From NCBI GenBank assembly GCA_946122785.1, contig CAMGYJ010000006.1, positions 71,735,676 through 71,799,675 of the forward strand: a DNA stretch of 64,000 bases, in the 5' to 3' direction. Made by a program: the position numbers and the translations under genes. Source of the DNA: Linum tenue. Taxonomy: Eukaryota; Streptophyta; Magnoliopsida; Malpighiales; Linaceae. Below are positions 46,824 to 56,684 of the stretch, piece by piece (within the stretch, counting starts at the first letter, position 1; every line of letters begins with the position of its first letter). Under the pieces are notes generated by a model. The model did no database searches, was not told the DNA's origin, and saw only the letters and a program-made list of their open reading frames with translations.

Positions 46824-47290
46824 GGGAAAAACCTGGGGCCATGGACACTTTCTCCTCAGCGCATGCTGTACTTGTAACGTTGTTGTACGTCCAGTCTCTT
46901 GATTCACATGAATGCAACAAAATTACTTCACGGTTACAGGCTAGTCTCAAAAGGATAGTGGAATTGCTCGAATCGATTGTTGTTGTGACTTGTGAGTTAG
47001 CTTTCTTTCCCGCATTTTTTTTAATAAAATTGTAATTTAGTTGGTTAATCTCTTGTAAATAATCTCTATGCTGCAGCCTGCAAGTGATTATGTGACACTT
47101 GGTCATATTTAAATGAGCTGGCCGTCCTGTTTTTGTTTCGTTTCCCAGATTTTGCGGTGTAAATTCCAATACTACGGCAACAAAATATTGAAACTTGAAA
47201 GCGACTCTGTAGTAGGCAATGGTCGAATCGGAGGATCTTGTTTGTTGCTAATACTTGTTGTTGTGAGGTAACAAAGTTGCCAAAATTATG

Positions 47291-48016
47291 GGGATTTTTC
47301 CAAAAATAGCACTGTTTAAAAAAAAAAATTTCAAAAATAGCACCCAACTTCGAAAAATTCCAAAATAGCACCCTTTTTGTAAAACCGCTACCCGGAGGTG
47401 CGTTTTTCGATGAAAACCGCCACCCTGGGGCGCGTTTTTCGATGAAAACCGCACTGGTAGGAGGCGGTTTTGCAGACCGCACCCCCACCATGCGGTTTGG
47501 TTGCAGACCGCACCCCCACGATGTGGTTTGTTTGCAGACCGTAGTCCTTAAAAAGTTATGCGAAATAAAAAAAAAATTCATGCCGTTTGGATTTTGGAGC
47601 ACAAAGTTACGGTTTTCCAAAGTTTGACGGAATCGGAAAAAAGCTCGTTCGGGGTAGCAAACGACATTTTTTGGGACGAAGGCGGGACCAAACCACCTTT
47701 GGCAGTCTTCGGCTTGCAAGATCTCAAAAAGTAATGCGGAATCAAAAAAAAAATCGCAACGATCGGATACCCGAACATAAAGATACGTTCGTTTGAAGTT
47801 TCCACCTAGGTTAGGATTTTTCCAAAAAAAAAAAAAAAAACAGAACGCATCGTGAGGGTGCGGTCTGCAAACAAACCGCGCCCCCGGTGGCGGTTTTCGC
47901 GTAAACCGCTGGTAAGGGTGGCGGTTTTGCAAAAAGGGTGCTATTTTTGGAATTTTTCGTAGTTGGGTGCTATTTTTGAATTTTTTTTTTAACAGTGCTA
48001 TTTCTGGAAAAATCTC
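47291..48016. mobile_element. MULE-type MITE with GC-rich self-complementary core
   Basis: Starts GGGATTTTTCCAAAAATAGC and ends TGCTATTTCTGGAAAAATCTC. TIRs extend over about 200 bp with repeated 'AAAATAGCACCC' blocks. Flanks are AAAATTATG (47282-47290) and AAAACTATG (48017-48025), a 9-bp target duplication with one mismatch. The core holds repeated 'GCGGTTT..TTGCAGACCGCACCC' units in both orientations. An opening of 288 codons crosses it on the minus strand but is only a by-product of the repeats. Confidence 0.8.
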
Positions 48017-48285
48017 AAAACTATGCCGTTAGTGTCGAGTGAGTATAATAAGCCGTCAGTGTCTTATACTCACTAGTTTCAAGTTTTAACGTATGGATGA
48101 AGCACTCTAGTATAAGTTAAGATACGAAAAAGAAAATATAAAATCACTATTTATGTCGGTTATTATTGGGTAATATACATGAGAATATGCCAGAAATTGT
48201 CTTGCTCAAAACAATCTTACTCTTTTCTAAAAAAAAATCCAATTCTACTCTGTTAGCTCAATAACTAAACATGGTTAGTTATAAC

Positions 48286-48790
48286 TGTGTGAGCCTAACT
48301 GAATGTAGGAGTGAGACTCCGGGAAGGATGTGGGTCAAGAAGAATATACGAGAGAGGATCGACCTTTTCTGGGGAACGGAGGTCGGAAAAGGTGAGATTC
48401 AGAGCCTTGAATCTTAGAGAGAGAAGTTGATGTTTATAGAGATAGAATGTTCAAAAATCGATCTCCTCACCCACCGGAGTAAATGCCTTATTTATAGGCT
48501 ATATGGTGGGTGAGTGGGCATATTACATGATGGTACTTTGACATGACCACTGACGTCATGTCAGGAATTTCGACCCTACCTTTACCTAGACCATATCCCT
48601 ACTTAGGGCCTGTCAGGGGTTTACCTAGGACTATACCTAGGACCTTGATGTGACCTTCTCTTGGGTAGCGCGATGACGCTTTCCGCCGCTCCTTGGTCTG
48701 GTCCGCGCGTGACAGGCGACAGCTTTCGCCATTGTCGCGCAGCCGGACATGTCTCCTTGGCGCGGGGAGGTCCGAGTCACATGCTCAACA
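48286..48790 (-). repeat. 3' LTR of the gypsy element
   Basis: 505 bp, almost identical to 57900-58412. It starts TGTGTGAGCC and ends ATGCTCAACA. It lacks an 8-bp GATGACGC-type unit that is duplicated in the other LTR. Confidence 0.95.
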
Positions 48791-48801
48791 ATTGCCCCCC
48801 A
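48791..48801 (-). other. Polypurine tract of the gypsy element
   Basis: On the minus strand TGGGGGGCAAT directly precedes the 3' LTR, the expected site for plus-strand priming. Confidence 0.7.
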
Positions 48802-49545
48802 GCAGGGGGTGTTCTCCGAGCACCACCTGTTGAGACCTTCGCTTGATAGACTCGGACCCGTATGATATTTTTCCGGGCTTGTTACCCGCGGCGCTCGTTG
48901 CTGGGGTTGTGCTAACTGCGTGTCAGTGAGCGCGTCCTTTTGACTTCCTCGCTTGATGTTTCCTTGCCAACATGCGTGCTACCTTGGGTCATGGATGAGG
49001 CTCTGAGATGTTTTTGATTTCGGATTCGCGTGCGCGGCTATTTGAGCGGTTGTTTGATTTTAGCGCGATCAACTCGGGACTGCGCGATGCCCGTGGGTGG
49101 GATCCGTGGGATCCTTCGGATTCTCCGTGATGCTTTCTCGGTGATGTCTGCGCGATCTCTGTGCGGTTTTCTTGGGTTTTTTTCTCTTCCGCGGGTATGC
49201 CATGCCCCCCAGGCGTTGTGCGACACTGGTGGCGTCAACGGCTATTGTCTATGGTTGTTATGATTGCCTACGTTAAGTGGTCTGCCACGTGTCGTCGTGT
49301 GATTGGGCGGTTTTGGCGGCCGTTTTGAATTTCGAAAATCCCTGACGGTTGCGACTCCCCATGTCACTTTAACCCCTCGCCTTCCCATCAGTAGTGATAA
49401 ATAGGTGTCTGTCTTCGGGGGTTTGCATTCTTCTCATTTTGCTCCCATTGAGTTGTTCTTAGTCTTTCCTTTTCTTTCCATTTGCTCCTGTTCTCCGAGA
49501 TTCCTCTCCTCCTTCTACAGCCTCAATTCTTCGTGGAGTGTAGCC

Positions 49546-52039
49546 ATGGCTAGCACGAATATCAACGAGACTGAGGGCGTGCAAGGCGAAGAAGGTAATC
49601 TTTCTTCTTTCTCCCCTGTTTCTTCTGATCCTTCACTGGATCTGGCTGACTCCGGCAACGATGGCGGCGACGGCGCTGCGGACGACGGCGGGATTCCGGT
49701 GGCGTCGTCCCTGGGAGCTGAGTCGGAGGAGGACGTCCAGGATTCCGACGGCGATGTGGACGCCGGTGGGCCGTCGGGCGCTGGTGGTCGTGGTGTATTG
49801 ATCATCCGGCGAGGTGAGCGCGGAAGATCGGTTGTGCAACCAGAGCCCCGATGTGTTGCGCGGGTGACCGAGGCGGTGAGCCGCTTGGGCTTCCGTGGTG
49901 TAGGCGCGGCCTACAATGTTCTCCACTGGGCGGAGATGTGGGGCGATCAACCGGCGCCCCATGATAACTTGCTGCGCGGGCCGGATCACGCCTCGATATA
50001 CATGCGTGAGGACGTTGAAGACATAGTACGCGGGTTGGGATTGCCCCCCAATTGGGAGTACGCGGTACCGTCGACGCGCAGCATGATTGGCAATTGCCAC
50101 CCGGGCTGGTTCGGGGTGTATACAGAGTACTAGATCATGGGATTTAAATTCTCCATCGATCCGCTGCTCTGTTCGCTTTACCGACGGCTCGGTTGTTCGG
50201 TCGGCAGACTTTCTCCTTCCGTGGTGATGCACGCGAGCTGCCTTCGTCTCGCGTGCAAAAGGCTCAAAATTGCGCCCACTTACGGGCTCTTCCTGCAGAT
50301 ATACAAAATTAAGGAGCCGACTCGGAAGAGCGACTGTCTGTCGATTAAGCACCGTGACAAGAGGCCCGACGGGTTCGTTTATGGGTCCCCCAAGTTGAAA
50401 AAGACTTGGTTCGAACGTGTTTTCTACGTTAAGCCGACTCCCGAGGAATGGGCGAGTGAGTTTGTGGAGGAGCCAACCGTTTGGAAGAAGGGCGGCACGC
50501 GTGAGTTTGAGTCGCACTTGGGTCGTTACGACGGGATCGACGTAGAATACGACGCAGTCATGCTGCAGAAGTTCAATCTGTACTTGGACGGTGTCCGCGA
50601 GGCAGTTTTGTCCGAGCTATATGACGATGGTTAGTAGTGTTTCTTTCTTTTTGCATTCTATCTTATTAACTGCTCTCTTACGACCTTTTGGCGCAGGTGT
50701 GGACTTCTCTAGCCTCGCGAGCATGATGTCACTGGATGACGTCGTGCGGCCGCCACGAGGGAAGAAGAGAGAAGAGAGAAGGCGCGCAACCAAAGAGCGC
50801 GAAGAGGAAGGAGATCGAGCGGCCATCGACGGTCGAGAGGCCCGCGAAGGTGGTGCGAGTTGCTGACCCGCCTGCGCGGGACCTGGTTGTCTCGGAACCT
50901 GCTTCTCGAGGGGGTGAGAGCTCTCGCCCAGAGAGGACCGCTGCTGGCAGCTCAACGGGGGCTACCGTCCAGCAGAAGCTGCCGCAGATGGCAGGTTTCG
51001 CGGGCACTCCCACCGCTGCTGTGAACTACTACCGCGACGTGCGGTTTCACACAGGCGCGACATGTAACAGTGCCGCGGCGAATGTTGCGCTTAAGGCGCT
51101 GGGACCCATGATTAGTGTCCCGCCGCGCCTCGAGAAGTCGTACCCATTGCAGGACCTGGCGCAGGTTCATTTCGGGGTAAGCTTGTGTTGGCTCTTTGCC
51201 ATTTGTTCCATGCTTAGTCTGTGTCTTTGCCTCACCTAAGTATTAGTTCTCCTCTTTTTTTTTTACTAAGTATTAGAGCGCTGTCGATGTAGGGTTTGAT
51301 GTCGATGTTCCGCGCGCAACGGGAGCGTAGTCGGGACCGCGCGAAGATGAAGGAAGATGAATCCCGAATCGTCCAGCTAGAGGGTAAGCTGGCCGGGGCA
51401 GAGGGGCGTGCGGAGCTCGCCACGACCAAGGCGAACGATGCATTGACAGAGCTCGACATCGTTCAGAGCAAACTGACCGAGCAGATGGAGGCCATGAGGG
51501 AGCGAGTTCGCGGTGAACTACGGGCTGAATTTGAAGAAGAGAAGAAGCGGCTGGCCGAAGAGCGGGAGCAGGAGATGAAGCGGCTAGAGTCTGACCATGC
51601 CGAGAAACTGGAGCAGGCGCGGGGAGAGTTCCAGAAAGAGAAAGAGGATCTGGTCCGCCTTCACGACGTTGCCAAGGCGGAGGCTGTGCACGAAGCATAG
51701 GTCGTTGCGGTTCGACAATATAAGTCTTCCCTGGCTTTTGGGAAGATTATGGAGGACGCAATGACCAAGGCGGTGGTCGCAGTTGGCAAGAAGGTGCGGC
51801 CCGAGAATCCAGAGTATCAATGGGACACTCGCGCCATGGTTCAGCATGTGCAGACCTGGCTATGCGAGAAGAAACCGCTGGACTCAGACTCGGAGTCGGA
51901 AGAAGGGTCGGATGAGGAGGGAAATGATGAAGGCGAGGGGCGCGATAGAGCTGCGGATGAGGCTGGGGGCTCTAGCGCGAATGGAGGAGGTGAAGCTGAT
52001 GAGGAGGGCGTAGAGACTACTGCTGAAAACGTCGATTAA
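49546..52039 (+). CDS. Antisense gene inside the gypsy element (gypsy-type transposon protein), broken
   Basis: On the strand opposite to gag-pol, a multi-exon gene starts at 49546 (GCCATGGCT) with an acidic region (EESEEDVQDSDGDVDAGG), followed by a globular part: VSRLGFRGVGAAYNVLHWAE, an in-frame TAG at 50131-50133, then FSIDPLLCSLYRRLGCSVGR, ACKRLKIAPTYGLFLQIYKI and WFERVFYVKPTPEEWASEF. The pattern resembles the plant 'putative gypsy type transposon' family (PF04195-like). A donor at 50630 (GACGATG|GTTAGT) and acceptor at 50697 (GGCGCAG|GTGTG), then an intron 51177-51292 (CGGG|GTAAGC...GTAG|GGTTTG), show splicing. A frameshift lies near 50770. The last part is a coiled coil (RDRAKMKEDESRIVQLEGKL, EEEKKRLAEEREQEMKRLES) with TAG at 51698-51700, then an acidic tail (DSDSESEEGSDEEGNDEGEG) to 52039. 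The function is unknown. Confidence 0.65.
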
Positions 52040-52271
52040 GTGTAGTCGCGCCTTGCTGGGTTTATTTTGTCATCAGCTGCTGTTTCCTTCTCTTTTTTTT
52101 TATCACCGTGAAATTTATCATCATGTACTCGTGCTCCCTTGTTATAAAATCCAAATGCATTTTGATTCCCTGCTTCGGTATCCGATTCCAAGAGTATTGA
52201 GCGACTATTGCTGTTGATCTATTTATGACGAACCATCACTTTTGTTTTGTTCTTTTGAATCATGTGTGCGC

Positions 52272-52528
52272 GAATATGAGCTGAGTGGGCGCAAATAGTA
52301 CTGGACTATTGCTATTTTTGGTTCTTTACGAACTGAGTAAGCGCAAATAGTGCTGGACTATTGCTATTTTTTGTTCTTTATGAACTGAGTAGGCGCGAAT
52401 AGTGTTGGACTATTTGTTCTTTATGAACTGAGTAGGCGCGAATAGTGCTGGACTATTGCTATTTTTTGTTCTTTATGAACTGAGTAGGCGCGAATAGTGC
52501 TGGACTATTGCTATTTTTTGTTCTTTAT
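52272..52528. repeat. 52-bp tandem repeat between the antisense gene and integrase
   Basis: Five units, starting at 52272 and then at 52330, 52382, 52425 and 52477 with GAACTGAGTAGGCGCGAATA; periods are 58, 52, 43, 52 and 52. The last two are identical. It sits in the only non-coding gap (52040-52583) where the antisense gene and pol converge. Confidence 0.85.
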
Positions 52529-52583
52529 GAACCATGTCCTTTTTATTTATTGCGCCAACGCGCTATAGCAAATTAGGTACATG

Positions 52584-54029
52584 TTAAGCAGCCCGGTGGT
52601 ACTTCCTGAGATTTTGCGCATTCCATGTTCTTGGGATCTTGTCACCCCCCAGTTCACTGAGCTTGAAGGTGTTGGCGCCGACGACTTCGCGGACCAGGTA
52701 TGGGCCCTCCCAAACCGATGCGAGTTTCCCATGTCTGGGGTCGGGGCGAAAGTTCCGCCGCAGCACTTGGTCGCCGAGGCTTAGCTTGTGCGGGACCAGT
52801 TTCGCGTTGTGGTATCTCGCTACCTGTTCCTTCATTGCTGCCAGTTTGATCGCCGCTAGCTCCTGCCTTTCCTGCGTCAGCTCCAAGTCGAGTAGTCGCG
52901 CCTCGTCATTGGCACCTTTGTTGTAGGATGCGATTCGGTAGGTCGGGGCCGTTGTCTCAATCGGGATCACTGCATCCGTGCCGTATGTGAGCCCGAAAGG
53001 GGTTTCGCCTGTTGCTACTTTGTGTGTGGTGCGTTGTGCCCACAGAACTGTGTTGAGCTCGTCAGCCCAATTATCTTTTGCTTCACCCAAGCGGGTGTGC
53101 AATCCGTGGAGGATTGCTTTGTTGGCAGATTCCGCCTGGCCGTTGGCTTGGGGATAAGCCACCGATGCAAACCTTGCGATGATCCCCACTTGGTCACAGA
53201 AATCTATTACCTCAGCACAATCAAAAAAATTTCCATGATCGAAGATGAGCGCGTTTGGGACACCGAAGCGTGATAGAACGTTGTTTCTCAGGATGCGCGT
53301 TACCTGCTGTGCTGTTATTGATGCAAGCGCTTCAGCTTCGATCCATTTAGTGAAGTAGTCCACTGCGACAATAATGTATTTGCGCTTCCCTTTTGCCGTC
53401 GGGAAGGGGCCCACGAGGTCTACCCCCCACTGCGCGATAGGCCATGGGCTCAAGTTGCCTTGGAGCTCGGTGGTCGGTAAGTGATGCAGGCGCGCGTTGA
53501 CCTGGCATTTGTGGCACTGGTCTGCGTATTTCTTCCTGTCCTTCTTCATTCGCGGCCAGTAGTATCCATGCAACAGGATGGTACGTTCCATGCTGCGTGG
53601 CCCAGCGTGCATTGCACACAACCCCTCGTGTAGGTCGGACACCAGGTCGCCCGCCTCTTCTTGTCCAATGCATTTGAGGTAGACGCCCGAGTATGACCGT
53701 CGGTATAGCTCTCCTTCTATGAGCGTACATCGGGCTGCCTTTTGCCTTATTGTCCACGCTTCCTTAGTGTCTTCTGGCACTGTGCCATCTTGTAGGTATT
53801 TCACGATTGGGCATCTCCAGTCTGCGTCGGTTGTGAGCTGGGTTGTGTTAATTGCTACTTCTGGGTGAGTTTCCTCCTCCTCCTTTTGGACAGATACGAG
53901 ACGCGTGGATTCGAAGTCGGTAGCCGTTGCGAGTTTGGATAACGCGTCGGCGTGCGCGTTTTCTTCTCTTGGTATTTGCACGTACGTCACCGCTTCGAAG
54001 GTGGCTGCACGCAGCCTGACGCGTTCCAT
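52584..54029 (-). CDS. Gypsy pol: integrase with end of second RNase H
   Basis: 481 residues, ending at 52584. It begins in the C-terminus of the second RNase H (YVQIPREENAHADALSKLAT). The integrase zinc-binding part has the H-H-C-C pattern (HEGLCAMHAG...YADQCHKCQ). The core has D in WGVDLVGPFP, D in LIFDHGNFFD (usually SDNG, here FDHG) and E in QANGQAESANK. The C-terminal part has the GPF/Y-like module (WEGPYLVREVVGANTFKLSE). It is in frame with the upstream RNase H segment, separated only by a TAA at 54048-54050. Confidence 0.9.
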   Translation of the reverse strand: MERVRLRAATFEAVTYVQIPREENAHADALSKLATATDFESTRLVSVQKEEEETHPEVAINTTQLTTDADWRCPIVKYLQDGTVPEDTKEAWTIRQKAARCTLIEGELYRRSYSGVYLKCIGQEEAGDLVSDLHEGLCAMHAGPRSMERTILLHGYYWPRMKKDRKKYADQCHKCQVNARLHHLPTTELQGNLSPWPIAQWGVDLVGPFPTAKGKRKYIIVAVDYFTKWIEAEALASITAQQVTRILRNNVLSRFGVPNALIFDHGNFFDCAEVIDFCDQVGIIARFASVAYPQANGQAESANKAILHGLHTRLGEAKDNWADELNTVLWAQRTTHKVATGETPFGLTYGTDAVIPIETTAPTYRIASYNKGANDEARLLDLELTQERQELAAIKLAAMKEQVARYHNAKLVPHKLSLGDQVLRRNFRPDPRHGKLASVWEGPYLVREVVGANTFKLSELGGDKIPRTWNAQNLRKYHRAA

Positions 54030-54047
54030 GTAATGCGCGAGTGTGTC

Positions 54048-54824
54048 TTACTTCGCATCAAATGTCTCGTTCAGTTGGTTGACTACCAGAGAGGATTCGG
54101 AGAGTACCCGTATCGTCCTAGCGCCCAAGTCATGGGCAGCCGTCATTCCCGCTAGGATGGCCTCGTATTCGGCGACGTTATTAGTCTTCAATGCCCTGAA
54201 CCTGATTGCTATTTCGTGGACTGCGCCGGTGGGTGAGCGCACAACCACTCCCGCGCCGGTGCCGTGTTTGCTCGCCGCTCCATCTACGTAGACTTCCCAT
54301 ACCCCCTCTGGCGTCGTTTCAAGCGTGACTCCCTCGGCGATGAAATCCGCTGAGATTTGGGCCTTTATTGCTGGCCTTGGCGCATATTGGATATCGTACT
54401 CCGAAAGTTCAATCGCCCATTTGACCATGCGCCCCGACACTTCCACTGAAGTCAGGATCTTTTTTAGCGGAAGGTTGGTCAGGACGGTAATTTGGTGCGC
54501 TTGGAAGTATGGGCGCAATTTTTGTGATGCACTCACCAGCGCGAGGGCAGCTTTCTCTATCGGGGAGTATCTTGTTTCCGCGCTGACGAGGGTACGCGAA
54601 GTGTAGTACACAGGTTGCTCGATTTTACCATCCCTTCTAGATACCAGTACCGCGCTCACAACCCTTGTCGACACAGCAAGATACATAAAAAGTTTTTCAT
54701 TAAACTTGGGGGCGGTCAATATAGGAGGGGATACAAGATACGCCTTTAGCTCTTGGAATGCTGCCTCGCACTCCTTGGACCATGCGAAACGTGCGCCGTT
54801 TTTGAGCGTTGAAGAAAGGCGCAC
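54048..54824 (-). CDS. Gypsy pol: degenerate RNase H followed by archaeal-type RNase H
   Basis: After the RT connection (FAWSKECEAAFQELKAYLVS) the first RNase H reads YLAVSTRVVSAVLVSRRDGK, lacking the usual catalytic aspartate, as is normal in Tat elements. The second RNase H begins at VWEVYVDGAASKHGTGAGVV (catalytic D), with NNVAEYEAILAGM (E) and VLSESSLVVNQL, where the usual SDS is SES. It ends in TAA (54048-54050). The frame changes against RT at about 54800. Dual RNase H is the diagnostic trait of the Tat lineage. Confidence 0.88.
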   Translation of the reverse strand: MRLSSTLKNGARFAWSKECEAAFQELKAYLVSPPILTAPKFNEKLFMYLAVSTRVVSAVLVSRRDGKIEQPVYYTSRTLVSAETRYSPIEKAALALVSASQKLRPYFQAHQITVLTNLPLKKILTSVEVSGRMVKWAIELSEYDIQYAPRPAIKAQISADFIAEGVTLETTPEGVWEVYVDGAASKHGTGAGVVVRSPTGAVHEIAIRFRALKTNNVAEYEAILAGMTAAHDLGARTIRVLSESSLVVNQLNETFDAK

Positions 54825-55641
54825 ATTTGTCGGCAGACCTTGGTATGAACCTTTCTAATGCCGCGATCTTGCCATTCAGGGATTGGATTTCCAATGCGTT
54901 CCGAGGCGCCCGCAGTTTTTGGACCGCGGTGATTTGTTTCGGGTCGACTTCTATGTCACGCTTGTTTATCATGAACCCAAGAAACTTCCCTGCTTCCGCT
55001 CCGAAGACGCATTTTAGTGGGTTGAGGCGAAGACTGTGCTTGCGGAGGGCCTCGAATGTCTCGCGCAGGTCTTCAAGATGTGAATTGCCTGCTTTTGTCT
55101 TGACAATGAGGTCGTCCACGTATGCCTCGATGTTTTGTCCAATCTGTCGTGAGAACACCGCGTCTATCATTCTTTGGTACGTCGCGCCTGCGTTCTTCAA
55201 CCCGAACGGCATCCCGACGAAGCAAAAGTTTTCGAACGGCGTCATGAAAGCCGTTTTTTCTTCGTCTTCAATGGACATTGGGATTTGGTGGTATCCCGAG
55301 AACATGTCGAGAAAGGACAATGTCTCATGGTCGGCAGTGGCGTCGATCAATTGGTCGATGCGCGGTAGAGGGTAGGGGTCACCCGGGCATACTTTGTTGA
55401 TTGTGGTATAGTCGACGCACATCCGCCAGGCCCCCGAAGATTTTTTAACCAGGACCACATTTGGCAACCATTTTGGATACTTGACGGGGCGAATCAATCC
55501 TGCTGCTAATAAGCGCGCCACCTCTTCTTCTATGACCTTCAGTTTGTCACCAGTGAACATCCTTCGCCCTTGTTGCCTTGGTTCCGCGTTGATTGGGACC
55601 GCGAGGCAATGTTGAGCTATTTGCCTGGGAACTCCCGGCAT
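54700..55641 (-). CDS. Gypsy pol: reverse transcriptase
   Basis: RT motifs in order: VARLLAAGLIRPVKYPKWLP, NVVLVKKSSGAWRMCVDYTT, INKVCPGDPYPLPRIDQLID, LSFLDMFSGYHQIPM, FVGMPFGLKNAGATYQRMID and the catalytic AYVDDLIVKT. Upstream of the start, the same frame reads ALLKEYKELFA, then TGA where tryptophan is usual, then CTEDMPGV, so the opening at 55641 is a by-product of the stop. The end is shifted into another frame after FFNAQKRR. Confidence 0.92.
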   Translation of the reverse strand: MPGVPRQIAQHCLAVPINAEPRQQGRRMFTGDKLKVIEEEVARLLAAGLIRPVKYPKWLPNVVLVKKSSGAWRMCVDYTTINKVCPGDPYPLPRIDQLIDATADHETLSFLDMFSGYHQIPMSIEDEEKTAFMTPFENFCFVGMPFGLKNAGATYQRMIDAVFSRQIGQNIEAYVDDLIVKTKAGNSHLEDLRETFEALRKHSLRLNPLKCVFGAEAGKFLGFMINKRDIEVDPKQITAVQKLRAPRNALEIQSLNGKIAALERFIPRSADKCAPFFNAQKRRTFRMVQGVRGSIPRAKGVSCIPSYIDRPQV

Positions 55642-55688
55642 GTCCTCTGTGCATCAGGCGAACAGCTCCTTGTACTCCTTCAGTAGCG

Positions 55689-56684
55689 CTATATCGCGTC
55701 ACCACGGACGTGGGTGGAGATGCGTATTTTCTTGGTCGGTTCGGCGGGGTCCAGCGCGACTTCGAAATCGGAATCCATGGATTCCGGGCGAGGCTCCTCT
55801 GCTCTTGTGTCGACGATGTTGGTTTTGCGCACTTCGCCGCGCTCTTCCCATGGCATTCCCCGTGCCTCTCCGACTCCCGTTTGGGTGGGAAATTTAAGCT
55901 TCTGGTGGCACGTTGACGGGAGGGCCATGAATTTCGCTAAGAATGGTCGGCCAAGGATGCCGTTGTGCGCTGATTTGCAGTTGACTATTGTGAATTCCAC
56001 TTGCTTGGAGACGCGCGGCTCTTGGTCTCCAATTACTACTGGGAGGGTGACCACTCCAATTACAGGAACTCTTGTCTCGGAGAACCCGACCAGGTTACCT
56101 TGCGCGCGCTTAATTAGGCGCGGATCGATGTCCATTTTGTCGATTGTGCTTTGGAAGAGGATGTCAGCCGCGCTACCTCCGTCTATCAGCAGACGGTGGA
56201 TTTTGCAGGCGGCAACTAGCGCGGTGACAATGAGTGGATCTTCTGATGGGATCCCTCGTGGGAACTCCGCATCATCGAAGCTCAGGCTGAACTTCGCCCG
56301 CGTGTCGACTGTCGCGCACTCCATTGCGCGTTCACGCTTGGTTTTTTTCTTGGGGTGATCTCCTTCGATTGTTACCACCCCTATCTCTTTGCGCACTACA
56401 TACGCGCCAGTGGCATCGTTGTAGTCGGCTTGTGGGGGTGGTGGTAGGTTTTGGGGGCGCTCAACTTGTTCCTCCTTTGCGTGAGTGAACTCGGTCAGCA
56501 GCCCTCGCCGTATGAGGCCCTCTATTTCGTAACGTAGCTCGCGGCAATCTTCTGTCCAGTGACCCGTTGCTCTGTGGAAGTCACAATGCTTCTTCGGATC
56601 ACGCATGTGGGGTAGGGACTTCAGCGGGGCGGGCCAATTGAGCTTGTAGCCCTTTTCACGGAGAACGTGGAACACATTCCTCAC
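55689..56684 (-). CDS. Gypsy gag zinc knuckle and aspartic protease
   Basis: The segment continues gag in another frame. It holds a Tat-type CCHC-like knuckle (HCDFHRATGHWTEDC) and the aspartic protease with active-site LLIDGGSAADILF and downstream ILGRPFLAKF. It begins with GTG overlapping the TGA that ends gag (56681-56684), so a frameshift, mutational or programmed, separates it from gag. It ends in the protease-RT linker at 55689. Confidence 0.85.
   Translation of the reverse strand: MRNVFHVLREKGYKLNWPAPLKSLPHMRDPKKHCDFHRATGHWTEDCRELRYEIEGLIRRGLLTEFTHAKEEQVERPQNLPPPPQADYNDATGAYVVRKEIGVVTIEGDHPKKKTKRERAMECATVDTRAKFSLSFDDAEFPRGIPSEDPLIVTALVAACKIHRLLIDGGSAADILFQSTIDKMDIDPRLIKRAQGNLVGFSETRVPVIGVVTLPVVIGDQEPRVSKQVEFTIVNCKSAHNGILGRPFLAKFMALPSTCHQKLKFPTQTGVGEARGMPWEERGEVRKTNIVDTRAEEPRPESMDSDFEVALDPAEPTKKIRISTHVRGDAI

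Noticed and set aside
47066..47932. 288-codon opening on the minus strand
   Set aside because: It runs out of ordinary sequence through a MULE-type element with 9-bp target duplication; the repeated peptide pieces arise from the inverted repeats.
49633..50517. 294-codon minus-strand opening within the gypsy element
   Set aside because: It is the shadow of the antisense gene; it holds no retrotransposon motifs and lies outside the gag-pol order.
52272..52528. Regular repeats with spacers, as in a CRISPR array
   Set aside because: The units are contiguous tandem repeats without unique spacers, in a plant retrotransposon.
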